Of a stretch of 64,000 nucleotides of DNA, positions 17,519 to 26,949 are shown piece after piece. The notes below the pieces were generated by a model. That model worked only from the letters and a program-made list of their open reading frames with translations, was not told the origin of the DNA and searched no databases. Position numbers and translations under genes: made by a program. Positions within the stretch are counted from its first letter, which is position 1. Every line of letters starts with the position of its first letter. Location of the stretch: contig NZ_FUZK01000001.1 in NCBI RefSeq assembly GCF_900166985.1, positions 727,288 through 791,287 of the forward strand, read 5' to 3'. The DNA is from Acholeplasma oculi. GTDB lineage: Bacteria > Bacillota_I > Bacilli_A > Acholeplasmatales > Acholeplasmataceae.

Positions 17519-18085
17519 TTATAAGATGGAATAAAAGATGAGTCCAAGAATTCCTGAAATAACAATTAATATAATTGGGCTCACCTTTTTAAAGATGAGT
17601 GAAAGTGTGAGTGCAACGAAGAATATACCTAAGCCAATATAATCAATTTCAATCTCTGTTGAATGTAAGAGTCCCTTGAAATTCGCTTCTAAAAACACTT
17701 GTAATCCTGCAGAAAGTATGAGCCCTATGGTTAGTGGATTAATCCAGTTTAATGCAGATCGAACAGGCTTGGACTTTAATATTTTAGCACTAAAATATGC
17801 AATTAGTAAAATAATAATAAATGATGGCAGTGCAACACCTAAGGTTGCAAGAATAGATCCCAAGAACCCATATGAATTATACCCCACAAATGTTGCAATA
17901 TTGATTGCGAAAGGTCCGGGAGTGGACTCTGCAATACCGATGAATTGATCGACTTGCTGAATGGTTAAATATCCGTTAGAAACAATCTCCGTACGAATGA
18001 GTGGAATCATTGCATATCCACCACCAAATGTGAAAATACCTATTTTAAAGAATATGAAGAATAGTTTAAGGAGTTCTAGTATCAT
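17519..18085 (-). CDS. chromate transporter family half-protein (second half)
   Basis: 188 residues from ATG 18085, chosen because AAAGGAG lies 9 nt upstream; an upstream in-frame ATG at 18121 has no ribosome site. Membrane protein with the CHR-family signature FGGGYAMIPLI near the N-terminus and STPGPFAINIATFVGY, then four or five hydrophobic helices. Short-chain ChrA proteins act as pairs of non-identical halves. Whether the substrate is chromate, sulfate or another anion is not known. Overlaps its partner by 20 nt. Confidence 0.85.
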   Translation of the reverse strand: MILELLKLFFIFFKIGIFTFGGGYAMIPLIRTEIVSNGYLTIQQVDQFIGIAESTPGPFAINIATFVGYNSYGFLGSILATLGVALPSFIIILLIAYFSAKILKSKPVRSALNWINPLTIGLILSAGLQVFLEANFKGLLHSTEIEIDYIGLGIFFVALTLSLIFKKVSPIILIVISGILGLIFYSIL

Positions 18086-18638
18086 CTTTAATGACTCCTT
18101 TAAAAACATATCCAAATACAATTGCTGAAATTGCAGTTAATATGAGCAGGTAAATAATTGAAAACTCAGGGAAGAAGAAAGATATTACAAACCCTAAGAT
18201 CATTAACACGATATTTGTAAATGATAGTCCTGCTTGTTTCGTTAAACGAAACCATGCATTAAAAATTAACACAGATACACCTGCATTAATACCTTTTAAA
18301 ACATTTTGAATATACATATTTTCATTAAATGCAACTAAGAAAATAGAAATCAGAATAATAATTGTCATGGATGGTAATACAACACCTAATGTTGCGAGTA
18401 CTGAACCCCAAAACTTCTTATGTTGATAACCAATAAATGTTGCGCCATTGATTGCAAATGGTCCTGGTGTGGACTGGCTTATTGCAACCAAATCAAGCAT
18501 TGTTTTTTCATCGATCCATTTCTTATTTTCAACCACTTCTTTTTCCATCACACGAATCATTGCATACCCTCCACCAAACGTGAAGAGACCAATTTTAAAA
18601 AATGTGATAAAAATATCTAAATATGGGTTTTTAATCAT
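18066..18638 (-). CDS. chromate transporter family half-protein (first half)
   Basis: 190 residues, paralogous to the next gene: TFGGGYAMIRVMEKE and STPGPFAINGATFIGY are shared. Multiple membrane helices. Probably forms the antiparallel heterodimer typical of split short-chain ChrA transporters. Substrate not determinable from sequence. Confidence 0.85.
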   Translation of the reverse strand: MIKNPYLDIFITFFKIGLFTFGGGYAMIRVMEKEVVENKKWIDEKTMLDLVAISQSTPGPFAINGATFIGYQHKKFWGSVLATLGVVLPSMTIIILISIFLVAFNENMYIQNVLKGINAGVSVLIFNAWFRLTKQAGLSFTNIVLMILGFVISFFFPEFSIIYLLILTAISAIVFGYVFKGVIKDDTRTP

Positions 18639-18755
18639 AAATACACCCTTCCTGATGCCATAATGCTTGACTATTTTACCATAAACCGACTCTTTTTGGT
18701 ATATTTTTTGAAAGATAATCTCGTCTTTATATATTGAGATAACTTGACTCTATGA

Positions 18756-18809
18756 ATAAAATAAAAGGAGGTATTTTGATACACAATATGTGTCTTAAAT
18801 ACCTCCTTT
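18756..18809 (-). terminator. terminator of the rpsF...dnaB operon
   Basis: Perfect 13-bp stem AAAGGAGGTATTT / AAATACCTCCTTT (18797-18809 and 18764-18776) with an inner GACAC/GTATC hairpin, followed by TATTTTATT on the minus strand. Confidence 0.9.
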
Positions 18810-18828
18810 AAAAGTTCATGCATATGGA

Positions 18829-20178
18829 TTAGTTTTGAGACTCATCCACTGAGGATTGTTCTTGGAATCTGGAGTACTGTGGTGAGAATATAAATTTAAT
18901 ATCCCCAATTTGACCTTGTCTATTTTTTCGAACCAATAACTCAGTATGTCCAGATTGTTCACCTTCTTGTTTCGGATTAAAGTATTCATCACGGTGAATA
19001 AACATAACAATATCGGCATCCTGTTCGATCGAACCAGATTCTCTTAAATGTGCAAGTGTAGGTTTTTTATCTGCACTCTTTTCGACGTCTCTGGATAATT
19101 GAGATAATGCAACCACAGGAATTTTTAATTCTCTTGCCATTTGTTTTAAAGCTCTAGATATTTTTGAAACTTCTTCTTGTCTATTCGATCCTTTATTCAT
19201 ATCTGCTTGAATCAGTTGTAAGTAATCAATAACGACCAAATCTAGTTTACCTTCTTGTGATAGACGGCGACATTTCGCACGAATTTCATTAATATTGGAT
19301 GATGATGAATCATCAAAAAATATTTGATACTCATTTAATATATCAGTGAATGTTTCAAAATTTCTCCACTCTTGTGGTGTTAAAAAACCTGTTCTTAATT
19401 TTGAGTTTTCAATATTAGACATACTAGAAATCATACGTGTAACAAGTTGTTCATTACTCATTTCAAGTGAGAATATTGCAACACCTGCTTTACCGTTTTT
19501 ATTTTTAGTCGCACAGTTTAAAGCTAGATTCATCGCAAAAGCACTCTTACCTACAGCAGGTCTTGCTGCAATAATAATAAGTTCTTCAGGTTGAAAACCA
19601 TTTGTAAATTTATCCAGTGTTGTAAATCCTGTCTTTAAACCAGTCACATCGCCTTTATTGTTATGTAGATGATGCATCTTTTCTCGAACTTCTTGAACAA
19701 TTTCAGGAATAGGTTTAAATGCACCTACTTTTCTTCTTTGAGACAAACTTAAAACAGCAGTTTCAACAGCATCTAAATACTCAGCCGATTCAATATCACT
19801 TGTAAGTCCTTTAGTTGCAAGTTCCTGAGTAATTTTAATGACATCTCTTTTTAAGGATAAGTCTTTAACAATTTCAATATAAGTATCAATATGAGAAACA
19901 GATACTGTATATTCAGATAACTCTAAAATATAGGTCAAACCACCGACTGTATCTAATTGACCTTTATGTTCTAAGGTTGATTTAACAGAAGTCAAATCAA
20001 TATCTTTACGACTATTAAAAAGATCCTTCATCGCTTGATAAATTACTGCATGTTGACTTAAGAAAAAATCAGACTCATGAATTTGATCAAAGATATTTGG
20101 AGCGGTTCTACTATCTAGAAATATTGCTCCTAATACTGATTTTTCAGCATCAACAGCATTTGGAATACGACTGGCCAT
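18829..20178 (-). CDS. dnaB: replicative DNA helicase
   Basis: Hexameric fork helicase. 449 residues from ATG 20178 (AAGAAGAGATTAAT upstream; MASRIPNAVDAEKS matches the family start). N-terminal primase/loader-interaction domain, then RecA-like ATPase with Walker A AARPAVGKSAFAMN, VVIDYLQLI, LRESGSIEQDAD and the C-terminal hexamer motif. The start follows the gdpP-rplI stop by one base. Last gene of rpsF-ssb-rpsR-gdpP/rplI-dnaB. Confidence 0.96.
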   Translation of the reverse strand: MASRIPNAVDAEKSVLGAIFLDSRTAPNIFDQIHESDFFLSQHAVIYQAMKDLFNSRKDIDLTSVKSTLEHKGQLDTVGGLTYILELSEYTVSVSHIDTYIEIVKDLSLKRDVIKITQELATKGLTSDIESAEYLDAVETAVLSLSQRRKVGAFKPIPEIVQEVREKMHHLHNNKGDVTGLKTGFTTLDKFTNGFQPEELIIIAARPAVGKSAFAMNLALNCATKNKNGKAGVAIFSLEMSNEQLVTRMISSMSNIENSKLRTGFLTPQEWRNFETFTDILNEYQIFFDDSSSSNINEIRAKCRRLSQEGKLDLVVIDYLQLIQADMNKGSNRQEEVSKISRALKQMARELKIPVVALSQLSRDVEKSADKKPTLAHLRESGSIEQDADIVMFIHRDEYFNPKQEGEQSGHTELLVRKNRQGQIGDIKFIFSPQYSRFQEQSSVDESQN

Positions 20179-20179
20179 A

Positions 20180-20629
20180 TTAATCTCTTCTTTCAATAAT
20201 ATTGACTTCAAATGTTGCTTTAATACCTTTATCTAAAGATACTACAACAGGATATATACCTGCTGATGTAATATCTGTTTGTAATTCTAGTTTTTTCTTA
20301 TCAATAGCTATATGGTGTTTTTGTTCAAACGCTTCAACAATTTGTTTAGAAGTAATAGAACCAAAACGTTTACCATCTTGACCTACTTGAATGGTTAATG
20401 TTACAGATTTACCTTCAATTTCAGATGCAATCTTTTTCATTAAAGCAATCAACTTTTCTTCTTCTTTACGAAGTTCTTCTTTTTGTTTTTCAAGTTGTTT
20501 TAAGTTTTCTTCAGTTGCTTGTAGTGCTTGTTTTGCAGAAATTAAATAATTTGCATATCCTCCTGCAACTTCAATAATTTGGTCTTTCTTACCCTTACCC
20601 TTCACATCTTCTAATAATATAACTTTCAT
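20180..20629 (-). CDS. rplI: ribosomal protein L9 (internal start within the gdpP frame)
   Basis: 149 codons from ATG 20629, the normal L9 length. N-domain contains [16 protein letters not shown]; a long Glu/Lys connecting helix follows, then the C-terminal rRNA-binding domain with [16 protein letters not shown]. The GGAGGAG sequence (about 20641-20647) is strong and its spacing fits internal initiation, so free L9 is likely produced in addition to, or instead of, a fusion. The fused form would tether L9 to the membrane-bound GdpP. Which form enters ribosomes is not decidable here. Confidence 0.75.
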   Translation of the reverse strand: MKVILLEDVKGKGKKDQIIEVAGGYANYLISAKQALQATEENLKQLEKQKEELRKEEEKLIALMKKIASEIEGKSVTLTIQVGQDGKRFGSITSKQIVEAFEQKHHIAIDKKKLELQTDITSAGIYPVVVSLDKGIKATFEVNIIERRD

Positions 20630-22639
20630 AGGTGTATTGTCTCCTCCGTACTCTAACTCTAATATATGTTTTAATTGCTTGTATGCATCTTCTACTGTTA
20701 CATCTTTAATCTGGGTTGCAGCACTGTTTAAGTGACCACCACCACCCATTTCTTCCATAATCACTTGTACGTTAATCCCGCCGTAACTTCTTGCTGAAAT
20801 ACCAACAAGATGATCACTTAAATTAACAATTGTAAATGCTGCATCGATATCTTTAACTTCTAATAATGCTTGTGATACTTGAGCAATAAATGCTCTATCT
20901 TCATAAATTTGGTTGGTTTTAACGATTGCGAATCGGTCTAAATATACTTCAATACCACTTAATAAATTGTTTTGTGAAATGATTCTGTTTAAATCACTTC
21001 TTAGCCAAGTTTTAACCATGATGGTATCTGCACCAAAGTCTTTTAACTTAGATGCAACCTCAAATGTACGTGCATTGGTTCGGTATGTAAATGTATTGGT
21101 ATCTACAATGAGTCCTGCATACATGATGGATGCTTCTAGTGGATCAATTAAAACTTCTCTTGGATAAAAACTTAGGAGTTCCATTAAGAGTTCTACTGTT
21201 GATGAACTACCTGGATCAATAAACGTAAAGTCTCCATCAATAGAGTTTTCATTTCCTCGGTGATGGTCAATAATAGCTGTTTTTAGGTTTAAACTCAAGA
21301 GTTCACGGCTATGAACAATGTCTGAGTTTTGAGTGTCTAAAATGACTAATAAAGTATCTTTGGTTGCTTTATTTAAAGCAGACTCTGTGGTGATCACATG
21401 TTTTAATGCCTGACTCTTATTTTGTTTTAAAATCTTATAAACATCACTTGTTGTTGGGTCTAGTTTCTCTTCATCTATAATTAAATAACTTGCAACATCC
21501 GGAGATGATAAACTCATCTTTAAGGTTGCAATCATCGATCCAAAGGAGTCTAAATCTGTTTGGTCATGACCCATAATAAAGACTTGATCCGCATGATCAA
21601 ATAAATCTTTAATCGTTTGAGCAGACTGTCTCGCATTAACTCGACTTGATTTAGAAATGGATTCTAGTTTCGCACCGAAATAAGCAATTTTTTGATGTTG
21701 AATATTTACAACCGCCTGATCCCCTCCGCGTTTTTCAGCAAGTTCAATCGCATTTTGTGCATAATCTGATAACTCATCATAATCTAAATCCCAAGATGCA
21801 ATCCCTATAGAGATTGTAACTCGAATATTATATTTTAAAGAAATATCTCTAATACGTTCTAAAATATCAAAACGTTTACTCATCATTTCTTCTAATTTTT
21901 TTCTTTTAACTAACATGACCATACGGTTATCACCATACGGTTTTAAATATCCATTATAATTTTCTACCCAATCTGCAATGGTGGATAAATATTCACCCTT
22001 AATACTCGATTGTTCTGAAATATCAAAGTTCGCCATATTATCTTCGAAGTTATCTAAGTTCATAATACCAATTGCAGGTAAATGACTGATATATTCTTCT
22101 TTAGCTTTTTCACGGCTAGATACATCAAATAAATATAAAACCTTTAATTCTTGTTTATAAATGACTTCAAATTTATGGTCTTTAACTGAAATAGTTACAG
22201 GGTCCTTAGGGTTCGTCTTAATAAATTCAGCCATGCTTTCAGAAATTTCAGAAACTTGCTTATCGACAAGTTTTGTTTCAAATATCTTTTTAGCATAGTT
22301 ATTGACCCATTTTATCTCAAGTTGATCATCATCTAAGATTAAAATACCAATAGGTAGTTCATGGAATGCATCGTCTCCTACTTGATTGACTCTAGGACTT
22401 AATTTGCTCCATCTTGCTAAACGGTTGGTTAAATTTTTAATTTGAGACTTATATTGTGATATTAAGACAAAAAGAATCATGCCAACGACAATGATTGAAA
22501 ATGTGAATGTACCAAGGATTAAAATAAGTTCAATGCTTTCAATAGAATCTAGGAGATCGGTAAATAAATATAGGAAACAACCGATCCAAAAGATAACCCA
22601 TAAGATGATCGAAGTAACAAGTAGATATATTCTTTTCAT
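20180..22639 (-). CDS. gdpP: cyclic-di-AMP phosphodiesterase GdpP fused in frame to ribosomal protein L9
   Basis: 819-residue single frame. Residues 1-65 hold two membrane helices; about 85-165 a PAS domain; about 170-310 a degenerate GGDEF domain ([14 protein letters not shown]); then DHH/DHHA1 phosphodiesterase motifs [36 protein letters not shown] and [11 protein letters not shown]. All metal-binding residues look intact, so it should degrade c-di-AMP. Residues from about 671 to the end are a complete L9 ([21 protein letters not shown] onward). In other Firmicutes gdpP and rplI are separate adjacent genes; here the gdpP stop is missing. An internal GGAGGAG 11 nt before the L9 Met suggests L9 is also made separately. 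Confidence 0.93.
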   Translation of the reverse strand: MKRIYLLVTSIILWVIFWIGCFLYLFTDLLDSIESIELILILGTFTFSIIVVGMILFVLISQYKSQIKNLTNRLARWSKLSPRVNQVGDDAFHELPIGILILDDDQLEIKWVNNYAKKIFETKLVDKQVSEISESMAEFIKTNPKDPVTISVKDHKFEVIYKQELKVLYLFDVSSREKAKEEYISHLPAIGIMNLDNFEDNMANFDISEQSSIKGEYLSTIADWVENYNGYLKPYGDNRMVMLVKRKKLEEMMSKRFDILERIRDISLKYNIRVTISIGIASWDLDYDELSDYAQNAIELAEKRGGDQAVVNIQHQKIAYFGAKLESISKSSRVNARQSAQTIKDLFDHADQVFIMGHDQTDLDSFGSMIATLKMSLSSPDVASYLIIDEEKLDPTTSDVYKILKQNKSQALKHVITTESALNKATKDTLLVILDTQNSDIVHSRELLSLNLKTAIIDHHRGNENSIDGDFTFIDPGSSSTVELLMELLSFYPREVLIDPLEASIMYAGLIVDTNTFTYRTNARTFEVASKLKDFGADTIMVKTWLRSDLNRIISQNNLLSGIEVYLDRFAIVKTNQIYEDRAFIAQVSQALLEVKDIDAAFTIVNLSDHLVGISARSYGGINVQVIMEEMGGGGHLNSAATQIKDVTVEDAYKQLKHILELEYGGDNTPMKVILLEDVKGKGKKDQIIEVAGGYANYLISAKQALQATEENLKQLEKQKEELRKEEEKLIALMKKIASEIEGKSVTLTIQVGQDGKRFGSITSKQIVEAFEQKHHIAIDKKKLELQTDITSAGIYPVVVSLDKGIKATFEVNIIERRD

Positions 22640-22689
22640 TAAACTACCTCACTTTATATAAAATTATATCATATAATCTAAGATTATAA

Positions 22690-22723
22690 ATAAAAAGTTA
22701 TCCCCATTATTTGGGGATAACTT
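22690..22723 (-). terminator. terminator-like hairpin after rpsR
   Basis: Perfect 11-bp stem AAGTTATCCCC / GGGGATAACTT (22713-22723 and 22695-22705) followed by TTTTATTTAT on the minus strand, between rpsR and gdpP-rplI. Confidence 0.88.
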
Positions 22724-22731
22724 ATATCTAA

Positions 22732-22971
22732 TTATTCTTTTACAAATGGTAATAATGCCATATGACGCGCACGTTTAATTGCTTGTGCTAAAGGTCTTTG
22801 CCATTTAGCTGAAGTACCTGTTACACGTCTTGGTAAGATTTTACCACGTTCTGTAATGAACTTCTTAAGTAAGTCTACGTCTTTAAAGTCAATATGAGTG
22901 AATTTGTTTGTTGTAAAGAAACATACTTTTTTACGTTTTCTAAATCCACCACGTCTTTGTTTATCTTGCAT
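22732..22971 (-). CDS. rpsR: ribosomal protein S18
   Basis: 79 residues, 30S platform protein that pairs with S6. Conserved [30 protein letters not shown] and the C-terminal [19 protein letters not shown]. Third gene of rpsF-ssb-rpsR. Confidence 0.96.
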   Translation of the reverse strand: MQDKQRRGGFRKRKKVCFFTTNKFTHIDFKDVDLLKKFITERGKILPRRVTGTSAKWQRPLAQAIKRARHMALLPFVKE

Positions 22972-22985
22972 ATTATTTATCCTTT

Positions 22986-23414
22986 CTAGAATGGTAAGTC
23001 ATCGTCAGCAACCAATTTTTTAGATGTTTCAAAGAAATCATCTTGTGGTTCTGATGGACTACTGGTATCTTCATATCCTCTTCTAGTAGAAGCATCCTTA
23101 GATTCTAATAATTGTACAGAATCTGCAACAACTTCAGTAACATAAACTGTTCTGCCGTTGGTATCTTCATAATTTCTAGTTTGGATACGACCTTCAACGC
23201 CTAATAAAGCGCCTTTTCTAACATAATTTTTCATGAAATCTGCAGTTTGTCTCCATGCAACGCATTGAACAAAATCTGCTTCGTTTTCACCGTTAGCTGA
23301 TTTAAAATTACGATTGACTGCGACAGTAAATTGCACAACAGAAATGCCACTTGTTGTGGATCTTGCATCTACGTCTTTTGTAATTCTTCCGATAAGAACT
23401 ACTCTGTTAATCAT
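22986..23414 (-). CDS. ssb: single-stranded DNA-binding protein
   Basis: 142 residues. OB-fold begins [14 protein letters not shown], with VQFTVAVNR and [14 protein letters not shown]. Acidic tail ends DDDLPF, the partner-binding tip. Starts 2 nt after the rpsF stop. Confidence 0.96.
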   Translation of the reverse strand: MINRVVLIGRITKDVDARSTTSGISVVQFTVAVNRNFKSANGENEADFVQCVAWRQTADFMKNYVRKGALLGVEGRIQTRNYEDTNGRTVYVTEVVADSVQLLESKDASTRRGYEDTSSPSEPQDDFFETSKKLVADDDLPF

Positions 23415-23416
23415 AA

Positions 23417-23704
23417 TTATTCACCTTCTTTAATTTCAATATGACGAATCACTGATTCAGTAATCTGAATAACACGTTTGTATTCAGCAATACCTTCTGG
23501 TGTAGTCTCAACTAACATCCAAACATAGTAACCTTTTCTATGCTTGTTGATTTCATATGCTAAATCTTTTAAACCGATTTCTTTTAAAGCTAAGATTGTG
23601 CCACCGTTGTTTGTTACAACGTTGTTTAAATCAGCAATCAAAGTCTTAAGCGCTTCTGGGTCTAATTGAGGATTAGCAATATACATGAGTTCATACTTTT
23701 TCAT
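23417..23704 (-). CDS. rpsF: ribosomal protein S6
   Basis: 95 residues, ferredoxin-like 30S protein: KKYELMYI at the N-terminus, GLKDLAYEINKHRKGYYV and the C-terminal ESVIRHIEIK. First gene of the operon; AAAGGAGGAAAC ribosome site. Its leader has a GAAA-capped hairpin (23728-23746, CUUG-UCA/UGA-CAAG with a bulged C) that could be an S6:S18 autoregulatory element. Confidence 0.96.
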   Translation of the reverse strand: MKKYELMYIANPQLDPEALKTLIADLNNVVTNNGGTILALKEIGLKDLAYEINKHRKGYYVWMLVETTPEGIAEYKRVIQITESVIRHIEIKEGE

Positions 23705-23781
23705 CTTTGTTTCCTCCTTTTGGTCTTCTTGGTCATTTCTGACAAGGATCTATTTTTTTATGCATTTTTACATGCTTTCCT

Positions 23782-23810
23782 ATTATATCATGATGCATCT
23801 AAAAATTCAA
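23782..23810 (-). promoter_or_regulatory. promoter of rpsF operon
   Basis: -35 TTGAAT (23805-23810), 17-nt spacer, extended -10 TGA-TATAAT (23782-23787). Confidence 0.85.
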
Positions 23811-24260
23811 TTATTTTTTAATTAAAACCTTTAAGTTTTCAGTAATCAATTGAACTGTTTTTAAAATGTTTTCTTCACGTTTATCAGTGCTTTTAAATAC
23901 AATATGTTTTGTTGTGATTGCATTGTTATAATAAATTGAGAAATAGGCTTCATTAGGCGATCTATCGCTGGCATAACCTGTAACAGATATTGAAATATCT
24001 CGGTTGGTTAATTGATGCATACGCTCTGCCATTTTTTGTGCAATATAATTTGATACAACCCCATAATTTTCGATATCCTTTAAAGGAATCTCTAAATACT
24101 TGGATTTAGATTCATTACTATAAAGAATAAATCCTTCTTGAAAAATAGAGGATGCGCCTTTATGTTTCACAAATTCATAAGCTAGTCTTCCACCTGTCAT
24201 GGATTCAACAATTGCTATTTTTAAGTTTTTTTGAATTAATAACTCAATGAGTTCATTCAT
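23811..24260 (-). CDS. CinA C-terminal domain protein (nicotinamide-nucleotide amidase type)
   Basis: 149 residues, the stand-alone CinA-C/PncC domain, which in characterised members deamidates NMN to NaMN for NAD recycling. AIVESMTGGRLAYEFV matches the family opening (usually AESCTGG), with the expected Cys replaced by Met. YGVVSNYIAQKMAE and ISVTGYASD also match. In this protein the GPGGG-like segment after SVTG is degenerate, so activity is uncertain. Starts 2 nt before the upstream gene's end. Confidence 0.72.
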   Translation of the reverse strand: MNELIELLIQKNLKIAIVESMTGGRLAYEFVKHKGASSIFQEGFILYSNESKSKYLEIPLKDIENYGVVSNYIAQKMAERMHQLTNRDISISVTGYASDRSPNEAYFSIYYNNAITTKHIVFKSTDKREENILKTVQLITENLKVLIKK

Positions 24261-24261
24261 T

Positions 24262-25350
24262 TTATATTGTTATTTCAACCTCAATATTTTCAAAATTTCC
24301 CGTATCTGAATTCTTTCTGATAACTTCAAATGTATATACATTACCATATTGAATAGTCCCAAGTTCTCTTAATAAATCCTCAGTTGTCGTGATCGAACTG
24401 CCATTTACTTTTTTAATTAAATCGTATTGTAATAACTTACCATAACTTGATCTCGTACTTGAAGTGTCTGCAACGACAATACCGACTTCATTTCTTGGTA
24501 CTTTATCAAATGGATCAAAACCAGCTGCACGTTCTCCGTAGGCTTCTTGATAATTAACAGTTGTAAATACTTCATATGGAAGTGTTTGAATGCCTAATCT
24601 TGGTTTGATGCTTTTTAGTAAACTCTTAATCACTTTAGCAATATGATTGACATGAATTGATTCACTCACCAAATAAACTGTTTCTTGATTAATAACTTCT
24701 ACTCTTTGTGTATTCATACCAATGAATGTACCATCATAACTAAATAGTGGTCCACCTGAATTACCTGGATTAATATTTGCAGTATGCGTAATGAAGCGGT
24801 CACTTAAATCTGCTATGACACCTAAATTGGTTAATAGATTAAAGTTATCTTCATCGACTGGAGTTCCTAATCCAAAGACATATTGACCCTTCGTTAACTG
24901 TACATAAATATTTTTATCTTCTGATAATGGTAGTATATCAACTGTAGGATATACTTCTTGACTGATAAATCTAACCACTGCTACATCATCATAATCCCTA
25001 GGTGTTTCCGTAGGAATACCATAAATATCACCCATTTCTACGGTGTTTTTTGCAGTATGAACCTTAACATGGCTCATACGGTCAACAACGTGGAAATTGG
25101 TTAATACATAATACATATAAGACCCGTCTCCTAAATCTTCTTGTTCGAAGATGAGTCCACTACCTAAACCTAAATAAAATTCCATATCATAACCATGAAG
25201 TGCAACTGTACTTTCACTTAATAAGCTTACTAACTCATGGTAACTTGTTTCTGTTGGAACATCTCTGATTTCATGCTCTATCCGACCCACTGCACAACCT
25301 TGAATTAAGATGATGAGTAAGGCAAGAATCACCATACTTATCTTTTTCAT
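24262..25350 (-). CDS. HtrA/DegP-like serine protease lipoprotein
   Basis: 362 residues. Lipobox LIQGC (Cys 19) anchors it outside the membrane. Trypsin-like domain with catalytic His 87 (LTNFHVVD), Asp 122 (DDVAVV) and Ser 198 (NPGNSGGPLF); a C-terminal PDZ-like domain follows (about 250-362, DLIKKVNGSSITTTEDLL). Likely surface protein quality control. Its start overlaps the stop of an inactive paralogue, so both are made from one message. Confidence 0.9.
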   Translation of the reverse strand: MKKISMVILALLIILIQGCAVGRIEHEIRDVPTETSYHELVSLLSESTVALHGYDMEFYLGLGSGLIFEQEDLGDGSYMYYVLTNFHVVDRMSHVKVHTAKNTVEMGDIYGIPTETPRDYDDVAVVRFISQEVYPTVDILPLSEDKNIYVQLTKGQYVFGLGTPVDEDNFNLLTNLGVIADLSDRFITHTANINPGNSGGPLFSYDGTFIGMNTQRVEVINQETVYLVSESIHVNHIAKVIKSLLKSIKPRLGIQTLPYEVFTTVNYQEAYGERAAGFDPFDKVPRNEVGIVVADTSSTRSSYGKLLQYDLIKKVNGSSITTTEDLLRELGTIQYGNVYTFEVIRKNSDTGNFENIEVEITI

Positions 25351-26102
25351 AAGAAGGATTCCACGATTTCTATAACATGATTAATGAAGAGTGCTTCATT
25401 AATTAAGACCTCAGGACGACCTCCTGCAGTGGTTGAATATTTTACATTGATTCCAATTAATTCACCGGTTTCTTTTAAATAAAGTGGTGAACCTAATGTA
25501 CCTTGATTTAAATTGGTTCCATGAATAATCATTTCACCTTGAATACCCATGATACTTGCTGGATTGGTAACAATATTATAATACGCATTGGATATCGGTG
25601 TTGCAATAGAGAAAATAGTTCTAGATTTTAAACTTAAAATATCTTCATCAAAACTCTTTAACTCAACAACTTCTAATGCTTTATTCGTTTGAAATGAAAT
25701 CACTTTGATACTGGATTCATAGATAAGTGAATCCGGATTTAAAACATTACCTGTAACACTTTCCGTTGGACTTACAAAAACTGTAACTGTTAATGAATCT
25801 TTAACAGCATAATCAGATGTGAGGGCATAGTATGTTTGATTTAACTGTCCTGTTGTTTTTTTAACAACAACACCTGACGCTTTTCGATCTTCAAACGTAC
25901 TATCAAACATACGTTGATTGCTAATAGCAACCGATGCATCATCTAATATATCAATCATCGCCATAAATTCAGCTTCAGCTAATGTTACCTCAGGCGCAAA
26001 AACTTCAGGTCTAACGGATTCTACATATTCATTAATTGCATCACATGCAACCAGTACGAATCCTAGTAATAAAACAAGTAATAAGGTTGTTATTTTTTTC
26101 AT
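25347..26102 (-). CDS. catalytically dead trypsin-fold lipoprotein (paralogue of next gene)
   Basis: 251 residues from ATG 26102 (GGAG 9 nt upstream, one base after the tatD stop). Lipobox VLVAC, Cys 20. It aligns with the neighbouring HtrA-like protease around all three catalytic sites but each residue is changed: the His site reads ALTSDYAV (His to Tyr 98), the Ser site NQGTLGSPLY (Ser to Leu), and the Asp region has no DDVAVV. It lacks the PDZ part. The fold is inferred from the aligned motifs. Possible role: substrate-binding partner or regulator of the active protease. Confidence 0.75.
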   Translation of the reverse strand: MKKITTLLLVLLLGFVLVACDAINEYVESVRPEVFAPEVTLAEAEFMAMIDILDDASVAISNQRMFDSTFEDRKASGVVVKKTTGQLNQTYYALTSDYAVKDSLTVTVFVSPTESVTGNVLNPDSLIYESSIKVISFQTNKALEVVELKSFDEDILSLKSRTIFSIATPISNAYYNIVTNPASIMGIQGEMIIHGTNLNQGTLGSPLYLKETGELIGINVKYSTTAGGRPEVLINEALFINHVIEIVESFL

Positions 26103-26103
26103 A

Positions 26104-26859
26104 TTATGACTCCAATCTAAATAATTTATTAGCATTCTCATTTGTGATATCTTCTACAATTTTAGGATCTATTTGTTTGATTCTTGCAACTTCTTCTAAG
26201 ATCAGATGCGTATATGCAGATTCATTTCTTTTACCTCTGTAAGGACTTGGAGATAAATAAGGTGAATCCGTTTCTAATAGGATATGTTTTAAATCAATAT
26301 GTTCAACAATTTGTTTAATTTCAAGTGCTTTTTTAAAGGTGACAACACCAGAAATTCCAATATATAAACCTAACTCAATCACTTTTAATGCATCCTCTAA
26401 TGTCGATGAAAATGAATGAAATACACCTTTAATTTGACCTTTATAAGGTTTTATCACTTCATATGCTTCATTAAATGAGGACCTTGTATGAATAATAATC
26501 GGTTTATTCAGTTGAATCGCTAATTCTATTTGTTTCTTAAATACTTCTTGTTGTAGCGCTAAGTTATCTTGTCGCCAGTATAAATCAATTCCTGTTTCTC
26601 CAATTGCAACAACTCTAGGATTTTTTGCAAGTTCATATAAATCATCTAATGATTCTTCATCAACTGAACAAGGATGTATCCCAACTGTTGGATAAAATAT
26701 TGGATATTCTAAAGAAAGTTCCAATGCTTTTTGATTATGTTTTAAATCCATACCAACCAAAATAATCTTTTCTACTCCAACATTTTTAGCACGATGGATG
26801 ACTTCATCTAAATCATTGATGTATTCGATCGTATTTAAGTGAGCATGTGTATCAATCAT
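26104..26859 (-). CDS. tatD: TatD family metal-dependent hydrolase/DNase
   Basis: 251 residues. Metal ligands DTHAHLN at the N-terminus, GETGID, HTRSS, GVFHSFSS and LLETDSPYLSP are all present. Family members are 3'-5' exonucleases and deoxyribonucleases. First gene of tatD-pseudoprotease-protease-pncC. Confidence 0.93.
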   Translation of the reverse strand: MIDTHAHLNTIEYINDLDEVIHRAKNVGVEKIILVGMDLKHNQKALELSLEYPIFYPTVGIHPCSVDEESLDDLYELAKNPRVVAIGETGIDLYWRQDNLALQQEVFKKQIELAIQLNKPIIIHTRSSFNEAYEVIKPYKGQIKGVFHSFSSTLEDALKVIELGLYIGISGVVTFKKALEIKQIVEHIDLKHILLETDSPYLSPSPYRGKRNESAYTHLILEEVARIKQIDPKIVEDITNENANKLFRLES

Positions 26860-26901
26860 TGATCATTCACCATATCCTTATTGATAAATTATATCATATA
26901 A

Positions 26902-26928
26902 CAAAAAGGACTTCTTAAAGAAGTCCTT
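26902..26928 (-). terminator. terminator of tuf
   Basis: Minus strand AAGGACTTC-TTTAA-GAAGTCCTT followed by TTTG. Confidence 0.88.
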
Positions 26929-26949
26929 CGAATTTGCTAAAATGTGAAA

